DNA of 64,000 nt from Synaphobranchus kaupii (GCA_029718625.1 CM056380.1:109291450-109355449); one strand, 5' to 3'; shown: positions 1 through 11,811, counted from the first letter of the stretch. Notes: a model not told the origin generated them from the sequence alone. Numbers and translations: made by a program.

Positions 1-1408
1 ATGTAATAATTTAAAATGCTGGAAATTCAAAAAATGTGAAAGAAAAATGACTCTGGTATAAGATTACGTAATGATAAAGTATATTAATGTTATATAAATG
101 TTGGATATCGGTGTTTAAGAAGTGTTTCCAGTACCGCTTTCGCTCCACCTCCAACATTTTTCGTATTTCATAAAAGAACGTTTTTTGTCAAAAACGCTGA
201 CGTCATACGCGGTACTGTCGACGTTCTTCAGCAGCTTCCCAATGCAACACGCAAAGAGAAATTGACGAACAGAAACTACGAGCGAGAAAGAAAGACAGAC
301 AGAAAGAGAAAATTCAGAGAGGAATGGAAAAGATTTTAGCCCATGTGGTTAGACTACGAACAATAGAATAAAAGTAGTAAGTAGTGGTAAGTAGTAAGAT
401 TGGCGGCCCATTAAATCAGATTTAAAAAATTCATTAAAAAAAAAAAATACACTCCACCCTGATGAAGGCATAAGTTACTGCCGGAACATGTAGGTCACTT
501 GAAAATAAAAACTTTTTAATTGCTGGAGAGAAGTGTGCAACTTTCTTTATTAGACTACGCACGTCAGTGATATGATGCAGCTAGCCTACTGCCTGTACAG
601 TTCCCCGTCTTGCGTAAGTAAGTGCAGCGCTGTTTACATCGGTAACAACGCCAACCGAAAGCATCACGGCCAAATGCTAACTAATCTTGCGAATACACAG
701 AGACAGTTTTCAACTTTTCTCACAGAAATAATTAGCTAACACAGCTAGCTAACTAGCTAACGTTAGGCTAACATCGTTATACCAGTCTGATCTTCAATTG
801 TCCATTGTCTGTTGGAGGATTTTCTGCATCCTGTCGTGGTGCGGCATCAGGTTCAAAGCGAAACGGCTAAATAAACATGTCTTTTTCCATTTGTCCCTTC
901 TGAAAATATTCAAATTCCTCTTCATCCTTAGAACTGTCGGATTTGTGAGTGTCTGCCTTTGTGCTATACCGATCGGCGCTAACCAGCACCCACCGGCGGT
1001 CCCGCCCCTCAGACAGTTAGACACCCAGTCCCAGCCAAGCTCTGCATAAATGCATACCGGAACACCTCTACCGCCAATATACATTCAATTTCACATATAA
1101 AAGTAGAAAGGGTTCCAGGGCATTGCAAATATAGCAAATTTAAAATGATAGACATTTACCATTTACATTTACAGACCAATAATGTATACAGTAAGTACAA
1201 TAGGGAAATATTTGCACTTCCTCCACGTGTGACTTCATACATATATGATTCTATTGTCAGCGGTTTTTTCAACGGTTATGGCAAACTTTGCAAATTTTAT
1301 ATAATTTCCATATAGTTATATAAAAAAAGATATAAAAGCTGTGGTGCTTACTCTTTAAAAGTAGAAGGTGATCTCTCTAACTGTACCCCCCCTCCCCCCA
1401 CCCCGCAG
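1..1408 (+). other. intron of srf upstream of the first visible exon
   Basis: This stretch precedes the first recognisable srf exon and ends in a pyrimidine-rich tract and a CAG acceptor at 1406-1408, so it is probably an srf intron. I see no exon in it. Around 455-545 there is a segment with GATGAAGGCATAAG, GCCGGAACATG and AATAAA that resembles the 3' end of a dispersed retroelement; this is a weak resemblance. The rest shows nothing I can name. Confidence 0.5.
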
Positions 1409-1600
1409 TGAGTGTACCAGCCACCATCGTCACATCCTCAATGCCCACCTCTATGGGGGGTCACATGATGTACCCCAGCCCCCACACGGTGATGTACGCC
1501 TCCGCGCCCACGCTGGCCGACGGCAGCTTGGCTGTGCTCAACGCCTTCTCGCAAGGGCCTGCCACCATGCAGGTGTCCCATTCGCAGGGCCAGGACGCAG
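1409..1600 (+). CDS. srf: srf exon: transactivation domain (SVPATIVTSS to SQGQDA)
   Basis: This 192-bp exon lies between the acceptor CCCCGCAG (ends 1408) and the donor GTGAGC (starts 1601). It encodes SVPATIVTSSMPTSM, GGHMMYPSPHTVMYAS and LAVLNAFSQGPATMQVSHSQ, the proline/serine-rich activation region of SRF. The first two bases complete a codon begun in the exon to the left, outside the window, and the last base G starts the glycine codon finished in the next exon. Confidence 0.92.
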
Positions 1601-3336
1601 GTGAGCCAATAACGCTCCAGCTGCACCAACTCTCCACCAATCAGAAAGCCAGTGTAAGAGGCAAAGGGCGCAATGGCAGGCATTGCCACGCTTAGAAGAA
1701 CAGTGTTAGATATTTACTATTTACTTTGTTTGAACTTAACAGAACTAGCAAACTGGGAGTTTGCAGCTGAATATTTTCGACTGGGTGTGGCCTGTTGTGA
1801 AGCTGTTGATTGACACTGGCTCTAGCCAGTTATTATTGTGGTACAGACACAGAGTTGGATTCTAATTGGGCATTGGGTGTTTTTCTATGTTCCGTCCCTC
1901 AGGAGGTGTCTCTCAGGTGTTCCTCACGGCGCCCCCTGGGACCGTCCAGATTCCTGTCTCTGCAGTGCAGCTACACCCAGTACGGCCAACGACTCTACTC
2001 TGTCCCTCCTCTGTCCCTACTCTCTCTACTGTGTCTACTCTCTCTACTCTGTCTGCCCTCTGTCCATACTCTCTCTACTCTCTCTACTGTGTCTACTCTC
2101 TCTACTCTGTGTCTCTACCCTCTCTCCACTGTCTCTACTCTGTCCTCTGTCTGTACTCTCTCTCTATTCCCTCTCTACTCTACTCTGTCCCTACTCTCTC
2201 TACTGTGTCTACACTCTCTACTTTGTCTGCCCTCTGTCCATACTCTCTCTACTCTGTGTCTACTCTCTCTACTCTGTCCACCCTCTGTCCACCCTCTGTC
2301 CACCCTCTGTCCATACTCTGTTACTATTCTGTCTACTCTCTCTACTCTGTGTCTCTACCCTCTCTCCACTGTCTCTACTCTGTCCTCTGTCTGTACTCTC
2401 TCTACTCCCTCTCTACTCTACTCTGTCCCTCCCCTGTCCCTACTCTCTCTACTGTGTCTACTCTACTCTGTCTGCCCTCTGTCCATACTCTGTACTCTCT
2501 CTCTCTCTCTACTCCCTCTCTACTCTCCTCTGTCTCTACTCTGCTCCAATGCATGCATTTCCTGGATAGGTTGGGGAGGAGTTTTATTTGGGAGGATATC
2601 ACTGGCTGTTGCAGCACCAGGCTCCTCCCCTATGGGACGATTAGCTGGCTTAGGGCTGGGAACTGTCCTGGGCAGGTATGAGCCTGGGTTCATTTCAATC
2701 GCTTATTTGTTCTGTAGGGGTGGGCACACCCGTACACAAATGCAATTTTACCGTTAATTTCCATTTATTATAATTAACTTTAATCCCTAATGACACTCAT
2801 TCTTTATTACGAACAAAAGCCACATTTATTCATGAAAGAAAGGCTGAAAAGCATTATAGTTAAGCACGTAAGCATAATATGATGCTGACGCTTGATTGAG
2901 CAAGGACGTTCCATTTACCTCGTTTCCTCCATCCTCGTATCTGATCCTTGCCTCCTTTCCTCGCGTCCTCTATTGGGCGGACCTAAGGAGGCGAGGAAAG
3001 GATGCAAGGAATTAAATGAGGTCTCCGGAGCTTTCTGCACAGACGGAGGAGCTTCAGGTTGTCATGGCAGCGTGGTGCCCAATGCACTCCTCTCCTGTCT
3101 TCCTAAGCTGTTTGAAAACATATTTTTGGAATTCAAATATTAAACAAATGTCAGAACACCTGCAGTGTTTATTTCGCCGTTGTTATATCATATTTGTTTA
3201 AAAATATATTAAAACTTTTTTTTTTTTTCACCGGCAGATGGTGATTGGTCAACAGGCTGCGGGTGGGAGCACCAGTAACCTGACAGAACTGCAGGTAGTC
3301 AACCTAGACCCCACCCACACAGCCAAGGGTGACTGA
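1409..3336 (+). CDS. srf: serum response factor, C-terminal part (3 exons, join 1409-1600, 1903-1979, 3238-3336)
   Basis: SRF is a nuclear MADS-box transcription factor that binds CArG boxes in immediate-early and muscle/cytoskeletal genes. Only the end of its C-terminal transactivation domain is here; the MADS box lies upstream, outside the window. The exons join in frame and give recognisable vertebrate SRF sequence: GGHMMYPSPHTVMYA, GSLAVLNAFSQGPATMQVSH, VSQVFLTAPPGTVQIPVSAV, then NLTELQVVNLD near the stop. Both introns have GT..AG ends. Phases agree: 192 bp starting after one base of a codon, 77 bp starting in phase 1, 99 bp starting in phase 0. The protein ends HTAKGD, where mammalian SRF ends in a similar short tail. 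The gene converges with atl2 across the satellite block. Gene identity is very likely; whether this is one of two teleost paralogues cannot be told. Confidence 0.93.
1903..1979 (+). CDS. srf: srf penultimate coding exon (GGVSQVFLTAPPGTVQIPV...)
   Basis: This 77-bp exon follows a CTCAG acceptor (ends 1902). It encodes GVSQVFLTAPPGTVQIPVSA then VQLHP, a highly conserved SRF block. The donor is GTACGG at 1980, chosen over reading through because splicing there restores the conserved order LHP-MVIGQQA with the last exon. Confidence 0.9.
1990..2540 (+). repeat. CT-rich minisatellite (TCTCTACTCTGTC-type) in the last srf intron
   Basis: About 550 bp of variable tandem units built from TCTCTACTGTGTC, TCTCTACTCTG and CCCTCTGTCCATAC. 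It begins just after the penultimate exon and is a pure polypyrimidine strand. All three forward frames stay open through it, giving long leucine/serine-rich open frames that are not genes. Confidence 0.9.
2945..3010. repeat. inverted repeat with 24-bp arms (hairpin)
   Basis: The left arm at 2945-2968 begins TCCTTGCCTCC. The right arm at 2987-3010 ends GATGCAAGGA. They are reverse complements except at two positions and enclose an 18-bp loop. The hairpin lies in the last srf intron; it may be the remains of a small foldback element. Confidence 0.7.
3238..3336 (+). CDS. srf: srf last coding exon with stop codon
   Basis: The exon begins after a long T-rich tract and CCGGCAG (ends 3237). It encodes MVIGQQAAGGSTSNLTEL, then QVVNLDPTHTAKGD, then TGA at 3334-3336. 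This is the conserved SRF C-terminus. The 3' UTR follows directly. Confidence 0.93.
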   Translation: MVIGQQAAGGSTSNLTELQVVNLDPTHTAKGD

Positions 3337-3473
3337 CAGACGGACTGATGCACCAGGCCCCTTGCCCAGGACACACGGACGCTACCACCATTATTTATGG
3401 ATGCCTTCTCACAGCATTATATGAATGTATATGGAAGGCCAGGTCCTCTGGACCCACGCTGTGCAGATAGCAC

Positions 3474-3585
3474 TGTGTGTGTGAGCGTGTGTGCGTGCGC
3501 GAGCGTGTGTGAGTGCGTATGTGTGTGAGCATGTGTGAGCGCGTGCGTGTGCGAGCGTGTGCGAGCGTGTGCGAGCGTGCACACG
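3474..3585 (+). repeat. (GT)n / GCGTGTGTGAGC microsatellite
   Basis: An alternating purine-pyrimidine tract of GTGTGTGAGCGTGTGTGCGTG type about 110 bp long, about 140 bases after the srf stop. It would be transcribed in the 3' UTR and can adopt Z-DNA. Confidence 0.85.
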
Positions 3586-4149
3586 GGCTGGGGATGAAGC
3601 ATTAAAATGGCGGCCGGGGTCAGGTGTGAGATCCAGTGCAGTAATGTGGAAATGTACATAATTCAACTTTTTTAAATCAAAACGGAAAATGATATTTTTA
3701 GCCCATTTGTGCAACAAAAAAAAACTGCATTTGGCAGTTTTTTTAATGTATTGGTTTTGTATGTTCATATGTCTGATGACTTTATGAAATTTATTTACAA
3801 ATTATGTGTATAAATGAATGTAATATACATGTATATTATGTTGATTTATATATCCTATAGGAATCAGAGCCACGAGCCAAAGCACTTTCATTTTGGTTTT
3901 ATTTCAACAGAATCTTGTGCCAAAAAAAGCAGCAGTTGCGGACATATTATCTGAGGGACGCGTCTCTCAGCTGGACTCAGATAGCGTGCGTGTGGGCTGT
4001 GGACAGTGCCAATGTGTGAGGCCTGCTTTTGTAAATCAGCCTCAATTTCTGCATTTTTTTCCCCTCATCGATGAACTGCTTAATGGGGAGAGTTTAAAAA
4101 CATGTTTCTGTTCTGCTGATCAAACTCCCTGTGTAGTGTCGGCTCCTTT

Positions 4150-4322
4150 TATTATTATTATTTTACGTTATGTTTTACACGAGCCTTTCGAAAAACTCAA
4201 GGGCACTTAGAATGATGAGAAACACGTCTCAACCACCACCCAATGTGTAGCACCCACCTGGGTGAAGCACGGCAGCCATTTTTGCGCCAGAACGCTCACC
4301 TCACATCAGGTGAGGTGTGAAT
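4150..4322 (-). mobile_element. old diverged copy of the (ATT)n-tailed retroposon
   Basis: Begins with ATTATTATTATT and matches the first part of the four retroposon inserts in the satellite (for example 15244-15702): the shared stretches are AATGTGTAGCACCCACCTGG, the GGCAGCCATTTT..GCGCCAG block and CTCACC..CACATCAG. It is much more diverged than those copies. The tail lies at the low-coordinate end, so the element points to the - strand. Confidence 0.75.
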
Positions 4323-4605
4323 TTTGGGGTTTTCCGTTATATCAGGAACGTGATACAAGCAGGTTTGGTTCCCTAACTTTTATTAATTTGTGGAATGGTC
4401 AGGATAGCATTTCGGGGCGGCAGGTCATGTGATGGTGAGAGTGTGTGCAGGAGACCTCGGGGAGGGGGGTCAGGTCGATGGGGGGGGACGGTCGCCGTGG
4501 AAACAGATTAAAACTCTCTAAGAGTCAGAGTCCAGCCTGGTTCCACTGGTAGAAAAGGGACTGCTATCTCACTGGTTGAATGACTTGCATACTACCTCTG
4601 TCTTA

Positions 4606-4623
4606 CCCCCCCCCCCCCCCCCC
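4606..4623 (+). repeat. poly-C run (18)
   Basis: Eighteen consecutive C bases followed by ATCC. Such runs are prone to length error in sequencing. Confidence 0.9.
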
Positions 4624-5188
4624 ATCCTACCTCGCCATTGGGTGTCAGAGGTCCTGGGGGGGGGTGTGTATCAACGCTGCGCGTCGCTGTGAGCCACTGG
4701 TTATGGGCAGGAAGTTTAACAGGATGTTCTGGATAAGAAGCACTGGAGAAAGTGTGCAGCTAAAGTTCTCCAGTGTGTTGATGTTCTGAACTGCACTGCC
4801 GTAAGCATGAGTATCACACTCAGTGCTGTTCACATGCATATTCTGCAGAGCTGCAGTGCTGTTGACATGCACATTCTGCAGAACAACATTAGTCGCAGGG
4901 TTATTTGGCTCCAACGTTGTCCCAGCGCCAGTTATCTGAGCTGTACAATCAGGCACTTTTACACTCAGCAGTGTAAAACTTTGAGTGTTACCAGCAGAGC
5001 CACACAAGGGGAAATGCCTTTACTCCAGCCACACGGTCCAGACCTTTCTATGCTGCCATGGTCGGTACACCCACAGGCCACTGCTTCACCTCGTCTCATC
5101 ACACACCATCGCCCCCTTCTGGTCAAGCCAGTGGCCACAGTCAGCACACACGAGTGCATGAAGCGTCTTCCTCTGACTACTGAGTGAA

Positions 5189-5696
5189 AAGCAGCAGAGT
5201 GCTGATCTGGGCTCTGACTCTCTACTGCAGAGTGCTGATCTGGGCTCTGACTCTCTACTGCAGAGTGCTGATCTGGGCTCTGACTCTACTGCAGAGTGCT
5301 GATCTGGGCTCTGACTCTCTACTGCAGAGTGCTGATCTGGGCTCTGACTCTACTGCAGAGTGCTGATCTGGGCTCTGACTCTACTGCAGAGTGCTGATCT
5401 GGGCTCTGACTCTCTACTGCAGAGTGCTGATCTGGGCTCTGACTCTCTACTGCAGAGTGCTGATCTGGGCTCTGACTGTACTGCAGAGGGCTGATCTGGG
5501 CTCTGACTCTACTGCAGAGTGCTGATCTGGGCTCTGACTCTCTACTGCAGAGGGCTGATCTGGGCTCTGACTCTACTGCAGAGGGCTGATCTGGGCTCTG
5601 ACTCTACTGCAGAGGGCTGATCTGGGCTCTGACTCTCTACTGCAGAGGGCTGATCTGGGCTCTGACTCTACTGCAGAGTGCTGATCTGGGCTTTGA
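5189..5696 (+). repeat. 31/33-bp minisatellite
   Basis: About 16 head-to-tail copies of a unit reading GCAGAGTGCTGATCTGGGCT followed by CTGACTCTCTACT. Units are 33 bp with CTCTCT and 31 bp with CTCT, and later units carry GAGGGCTG in place of GAGTGCTG. The array is tightly bounded: diverged end units reach about 5735. The open frames in it (VLIWALTL, QISPLQ types) are artefacts. Confidence 0.95.
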
Positions 5697-6307
5697 GAGT
5701 GAGAAGCAGCATATCTCGGCTGATCTGGGCTCAACATCCAGTCGTTTAAAACTGTGAGAAAAAGGGGGAATGTTAAAAGGAAAGAAAATTGAAGTTTCTC
5801 TTTTCCATTGACATTGGGCCATTTGGTTTGTTCAAGCAAATCGTGTACAAAATGCAGTTCACTACGTGCAAGAATTTCAAAATAAGGCTTAAGTTGGATC
5901 GTGCTACTTTAAAATGTGCGATTTAAAATCCGGACTAAGTCCAAACCTTGTGTTCCACAGAGTCTGAGAACTTTTATCATATGCACTGTTCAATTGTAAG
6001 TACAAAAATAGAACCTGGCTTTTTTCCAGTTTTGGAAAATGTGCGCAGAAACGTCAGTGTTCTATCAATGTCCCAAAAGAAGATAAAATGAGCATATTCA
6101 TTCTCTTTACAGCAGAGAGAAATTAAACTTGTTTTTGTTTTTCCCCCCATGTCATTGGCGAGCACAGCGTTAACACTTTTGAGTTATAATAATTAAAAGA
6201 ATAATTAAAAGAATGAAAATGAAATGAATGTCCAGAGGCCGTGCGGTTAGATGAGTCAAGGTTATGATGTGAGGAGTCTGTGTAAACTGTACAGAAATTT
6301 CTTTTGT

Positions 6308-6355
6308 AATAAAAAAAAATATAAAAATAAAAATAAATGCAAAACCATCAATAAA
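6308..6355 (+). promoter_or_regulatory. cluster of polyadenylation signals, candidate srf mRNA end
   Basis: AATAAA occurs at 6308-6313, 6332-6337 and 6350-6355, followed by a T/G-bearing stretch (ATTGTCAGTGGGTGTTTCTG). This is the densest polyadenylation signal downstream of the srf stop. It is motif evidence only. Confidence 0.5.
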
Positions 6356-6634
6356 TTGTCAGTGGGTGTTTCTGTTTAAATTGAGAATATTATAAGGACT
6401 GGGACTGGTGTAATATTCTGGTTTAAAGGGGGTGTGCGATGGTGAGAACAATGAGGACCTCTAGTGGTGAGGCTGTGTAACATCATAAATTAATTTTGAG
6501 TCTTGAAATGAGTCATAAATTAACTTTAGGTACAGTGGGTGTTGTTTGGATTTGCTCTGTAGAAGTAACAGATTATATTGCTTTATCATGCTTCAGATGT
6601 TTTTTAAAATGTTCATGCGTTATGTTGCTAAATT

Positions 6635-6815
6635 GTTCTCCCCGTGTCCGCGTGGGTTTCCTCCCACTGTCCAAAGACATGCAGGTTAGGCTAATTGGAG
6701 ACTGTAAATTGCCCATAGGTATGAGTGTGTGAGTGAATGGTGTGTGTGCCCTGTGATAGATTGGCGACCTGTCCTGCGTGTATTCCTGCCTCTCGCCCAA
6801 TGCATGCTGGGAAGG
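6635..6815 (+). mobile_element. fragment of a widespread teleost dispersed repeat
   Basis: Contains GCGTGGGTTTCCTCCCACTG, GTCCAAAGACATGCAGGTTA, GGCTAATTGGAGACTGTAAA, GATTGGCGACCTGTCC and GCCTCTCGCCCAATGCATGC. I recognise this string as a repeat found very often in teleost genomes. The family name cannot be given from sequence alone. The copy lacks clear ends. Confidence 0.65.
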
Positions 6816-8884
6816 CTGGGATTTTAACATTGCAATATTAAGATGGAAATATGCGCCTACATAGGCGTGTGAACAATGCACGTACACCCTCCTGTCTGTT
6901 ACACATGCAGGGGCGCACACAAACATGCATAAAAATATCAAGATTACGTTGTGAAATGGGGATTCATATTTCCCCCCAAAAATAAACCATTATCTCTCCC
7001 GGAGTAGACGCACGTTGGCCCTGGAATTGTGGGAAAGCGAGCTTGTTTTAAGGCATTAAGCTACCAGTAAAAACGCGTTGAACTTGCATTGTCTGTGAAC
7101 TGTCTGTTGTGAGAGCAGCCTCATGAAATTGATGTTTGACAATGCTTCATTCAAACGAAATTAGTTAAACAAGCTAATTTGCCTTTTTTTTAAGATGAGG
7201 GATACCATGCTCAGGTAGTTTATGCTCAGCTGTTGCAGGTGTTATAACAAAACTGAAGCGCATTTAGTAAGATAACAGCACTGGTGTAATCATTTTTCTG
7301 CCTTCCTGTTATTATATTTCCGGGAAATTGTTTGGTCGGGAATTACCGGGAACCTGTGCCGGTGTTAAACCGTAATGTGAAAGATTATTTTTGTGTATAT
7401 CAAAACACGTCATAATGGTTAGTCCGAATAATATTGATCCATATAGCCTATTCCTTGCTCGCACGCTTTAACTACGTGCAGGAGTATCTCTGTTTCGCCA
7501 GCTGTAAATCGTTGTTTTCACATACTGTCAGCCATCATATTAGCAATCGGCCAAGGTGTAAACGCAGGTGGCTTTGAGGGAATGGGAGAAGACACTCTGA
7601 TTGGTTTTTTGCATGTTACGCCCAAGACACACCTATAATTAATGAAGAGGCTGAGCCTTGCGCCTTCCTTTGCGCTCAAATAATACGCGGTCTAACTGGC
7701 AAAAGTGGACTTGGAGATGCCCTAAATGCACGTGCGCCATGTATTTTAGACCATTCTCGAAAGATCGTCAGCAGACAGATGATAGAAGTTTGTTAAAATC
7801 TGGCGGGATGAAAGCAATTTAAGGTGGCATTCACCTTCGCTGAAGGACAGGTATGTGGTCTTTGCCTGATGGAGCCTTTTATTATTATGCATTTTTTGGT
7901 ATAGCCTACACAATAACAATATTTCACGTTGTAATTTTGATATTTTTATGCATGCTTGTGCGCACACCTGTGTGTAACAAACTATTTAAAACCTTTGTGT
8001 ATAGTATACGTGCGTTGTGTAGCTACATGCCTATGTAGACGCACTAATATTGCGCCGTTAAAATGACATTGAAACAACTGCAACATGACTTAAAGGGGAA
8101 CGCCGGGTTATTTCTTAAACTTCTACATCGATTTTATATGTTTAATGTGAGTCTTGAAGCTTACTGCACTAGAACTGTGCCTCCCGGTTCCCTTGTTTCC
8201 AGACGCGCTGCGTCGCGCTGATCTACGTCAGTGGTGCAGGCAGGGCTGTCTCAAGGGTGGGCGGGGCCCGGCGGTTAACACGATGACATCATAGCTAACC
8301 CGTCATAGTCTTAATAAATAGTATATATTATATAACTATGAACAAGGGATTTACAGGCTAGGACATCACACAAACCAACCATATACAACCAACCTATTGG
8401 GTAATTAGTAGGCTATGCCATTACTCTGCCCTTGAATTAAAATATTGCAATTAACAATAACAAATATGCAGTAGATATGGATGGGTTTAAGGATTTCTTC
8501 TCCTGACTTATTTTTCCATAGAGTTCAATAGACAAATTAGTCTGGAGAAGCAACCCTTAAAGTGATCCATTCATATCTGGCAGCAGAGTGATGGGTTGAG
8601 GCTGGTTGAGGCTCGAGCCATTTAGCCAACCATGTGATCCATACTGTTTCAGCATAATTTACAACTTAATGTACCCCCCCCCCCCCCCCCCCCCCTCAAA
8701 TTCCCATAGAGATCCATTCAAATAGTATCGCTTGTAAGAGTACCAGAAAACAAGATATCAAGAGTCTTTTGATGTTGTTGGGTCACTGACATCAGGACGT
8801 CATGGCAGGCAAAGGATATGCAACCAAATATTAAATATGATGACTTTATTCAAGTTTATGTTAATTTGTCTAATTACTTATTGT
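6816..8884. other. intergenic DNA, no gene seen
   Basis: No open frame here resembles a protein and I see no RNA gene. The only clear landmark is a run of 22 C bases at 8674-8695. It lies between the presumed srf end and the first decayed satellite units. Confidence 0.5.
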
Positions 8885-9279
8885 GAGTGAAACACAAAAG
8901 ACTATAGTCCAAAATGTGAAAAATGCTCAAATTTTTAAACATCTTTTTTCATTCAGAAGGATTAGAATTGATGTATAGTAAATTATTATGAAGGAATAAA
9001 TCAGATAAATTTATTTTCAAACATTTAGGATTAAACATATACTTCTCAGAACATGAGTGAATTCAAACATAAGACTATAGTCTTACGTCCAAAATGTGAA
9101 AAATGGTCAGAATGTTTTTATTTCAGTTCTTTTCATTCAGATGTATTACAAAGGATGTATAGTGAACTAATATCATGGAATAAATCAGATACAATTAGTT
9201 TTCAAATATTAAGATGAAAAATGTATGAAATGAGCAAAACACATTAGACTATAATCTTATGTCTTGTAGTATATCTAAT

Positions 9280-10020
9280 ATTTAGATATAAAGAATGTAC
9301 CAGGCCCCCCCCCCCCCCCCCCCCGCCCCCTTTCTCTCTATCTCTGTCGCTCCCTGTCTCTCTCACTCACTCACCCCCACAAACATCAAAGAAAAGCCCC
9401 CTCTCCTCCCCCTCCCCCACATCTTAACCCAATCAGGACAGGGATGCTCTTCCTGTGGAGGTATTTTTATTAGTATAATGAAGGAAAGAAATTAGTCAGT
9501 TTTGGAGTTCGTTTGGAGAAGAAGTTCATCCTTTTTGGTTCCTTCTGCGTGTCCTTTTGTTCCTGTTCAACTGGAGGGTAAATAATATTGCCAATTTTTG
9601 GCTTATCTCTCTTTACTGGTATATTCAAATTAATGTCTGGTTTAATGTCTTCCCTTTTGTAAATTATAAGTAGTCAGCCTACATTCCTTAGTGAATGTAT
9701 GATTTAAAGTCATTATTCTAATTGACTGTTTTTCATTTAATAAAATTATTTAATCTCAGGTCCTGATTTAGACTTTGTTTTGGCTTGTTGGTTGATCCAC
9801 CAGGTTACTGTTTGACCTTCCTTTCAAAGAATTTGACGATTTAATTGATGATTGTCATTTTTAATAATAATTATTAAATGAAATAATGTAAAACTTATTT
9901 TGAATGTAGGTTAAGTGAGGGGTTCTAGCACGCAATACCGCTTGTGTTCAGTATTCAGAGTGCTGAACATTTTAACAAGGGCATTGACTGTTGGAACCGC
10001 TGGATTCAGATAATACACAT
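9280..10020. other. non-satellite segment within the left edge of the array
   Basis: About 740 bp interrupt the decayed left-edge monomers. The segment starts with a run of 20 C bases at 9305-9324 and a CT-rich stretch to about 9420, followed by AT-rich DNA to 10020. I see no coding sequence or clear terminal repeats. It could be an old insertion or original flanking DNA. Confidence 0.6.
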
Positions 10021-10800
10021 TTTACCTAATCCTCACAGTCCAAAATGTGAAAAATGATCAGAATGTTTTTAATTTCAGTTATTTTAATTCAGATGTATTA
10101 CAGTGGATGTATATTCAATTAGTCTGAAGGAATACATCAGAAAAAACATTTAGGATGAAAATTGTTTCAGAGAAAATTAGCAAAAAAACATAAGATTATG
10201 TCCAAAATGTGAAAAATTGTGAAAAATTTTGAATTCCGTTTTTTTCATTCAGATAGATTAGAAATGATGTATAGTAAACTAATATGAAGGAATCAATCAG
10301 ATAAAATTAGTTTTCAATTATGTATGATGAAAAACTTAGTTCTTAGAAGACTAGTGAAAAACAAGACAAAAGTCTATTGTTCAAAATGTGAAACATTGTC
10401 AAATTTTTTTAATTCAGTTTACATTTAGATAGATTAGAAATTATGTATAGTAACATATGAAGGAATCAATCAGATGAAATTAGTTTTCAATTATTTATGA
10501 TGACAATTTTACTTCACAGGAAATGTGCTATACACAATAACACTATATAGTCTGTCCAAAATGTGATCACTTTTTTTTCATTAAGATATATTAGAAATGA
10601 TGTATAGTAATCAAATACGAAGGAATCAATCAGATGTAGTAAGTTGAAGAATTGTGAAAAAAATTTAAATCTCTTTTTTTCATTCTGGTGGATTAGTAAT
10701 GATGTATAGTAAACAATCATGAAGGAATCAAACAGATGTAATTAGTTTTCAAATATTTATGATGAAAAATGTACTTCACAGAAAATGAGCCAAAAACAAG

Positions 10801-10985
10801 TGACTATTCTGAAATAAATGTATTCTGTAGCAAATTTCTGAATGATACAGCTTCTTCAGTTCGAACTTAAAACCATGGACGTGCAGGGAATATTTCTTTA
10901 GATATTGGCATTTAAATAAAACTAGTAGAAACCAGGAGGAAATTGCCTCTGAAGGGCCAAAGTAAATAGGGTTAATAAGATAGAT
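10801..10985. other. short non-satellite segment in the array
   Basis: About 185 bp between two monomers do not match the satellite (they contain ACAGCTTCTTCAGTTCGAAC and AAACCAGGAGGAAATTGCC). The monomer resumes at AGATAGATTAGACATGATG. From here to about 48600 the array has only the listed inserts. Confidence 0.6.
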
Positions 10986-11811
10986 TAGACATGATGTATA
11001 GTAAACAAATATGAAAAAATCTATCAGATGTAGTTAGTTTTCAAAGATTTATGATGAAAAATGTACTTCACGGAAAATAAGCAAAAAAGGTAAGACTATG
11101 GTCTTATGTCCAAAATGTGAAGAATTGTGAAAAAAATTTAAATCTTTTTTTCATTCAGGTAGATTAGTAATGATGTATAGTAAACAATTATGAAGGAATC
11201 AAACATATGAAGTTGGTTTTCTAATATTTATGATGAAAAATGTACTTCACAGAACATGAGCCAAAAACATAAGACTCTATAGTCTTATGTCCAAAATGTG
11301 AAAATGGTCATAGTTTTTTATTTTAGTTCTTTTCATTCAGATAGATTAGAAATTATGTATAGTAAACACATATGAAGGAATCAATCAGATGTAGTTTTCA
11401 AATATTTATGATGAAAAATATACTTCACAGAACATGAGCCAAAAACATAAGACTCTATAGTCTTATGTCCAAAATGTGAAGAATTGTGAAAAAAATTAAA
11501 ATCTCTTTTTTTCATTCAGGTAGATTAGTAATAATGTATAGTAAACAAATATGAAGGAATCAATCAGATGTAGTTAGTTTTCAAATATATATGATGAAAA
11601 ATGTGCTACACAGAAAATGAACCAAAAACATAAGACTCTATAGTCTTATGTCCAAAATGTGAATTGTGAAAAAAATTTAAATCTCTTTTTTTCATTCAGG
11701 TAGATTAGTAATGATGTATAGTAAACAAATATGAAGGAATCAATCAGATGTAGTTAGTTTTCAAATATATATTATGAAAAATGTGCTACACAGAAAATGA
11801 GCCAATGACAT

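Larger units (their letters stand above)
3337..6360 (+). other. srf: probable srf 3' UTR
   Basis: About 3 kb with no coding signal follows the srf stop and ends at a cluster of AATAAA signals (6308-6355). Such a length would suit SRF, whose mammalian mRNA has a long 3' UTR, but the 3' end is inferred. The stretch contains a GT-rich repeat, an old retroposon copy, an 18-base C run and a 31/33-bp minisatellite, each listed separately. These leave open that the true UTR is shorter. Confidence 0.5.

Noticed and set aside
794..1084. A 96-residue - strand frame and overlapping + strand frame upstream of srf
   Set aside because: No recognisable domain, no conserved composition, and both strands open at once; taken as chance in intron DNA.
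1810..2757. Long + strand open frames rich in LSLLCLLSLLC
   Set aside because: They translate a CT-rich minisatellite in an srf intron; all three frames are open because of the repeat, and a real srf exon (1903-1979) overlaps the region in one frame only.
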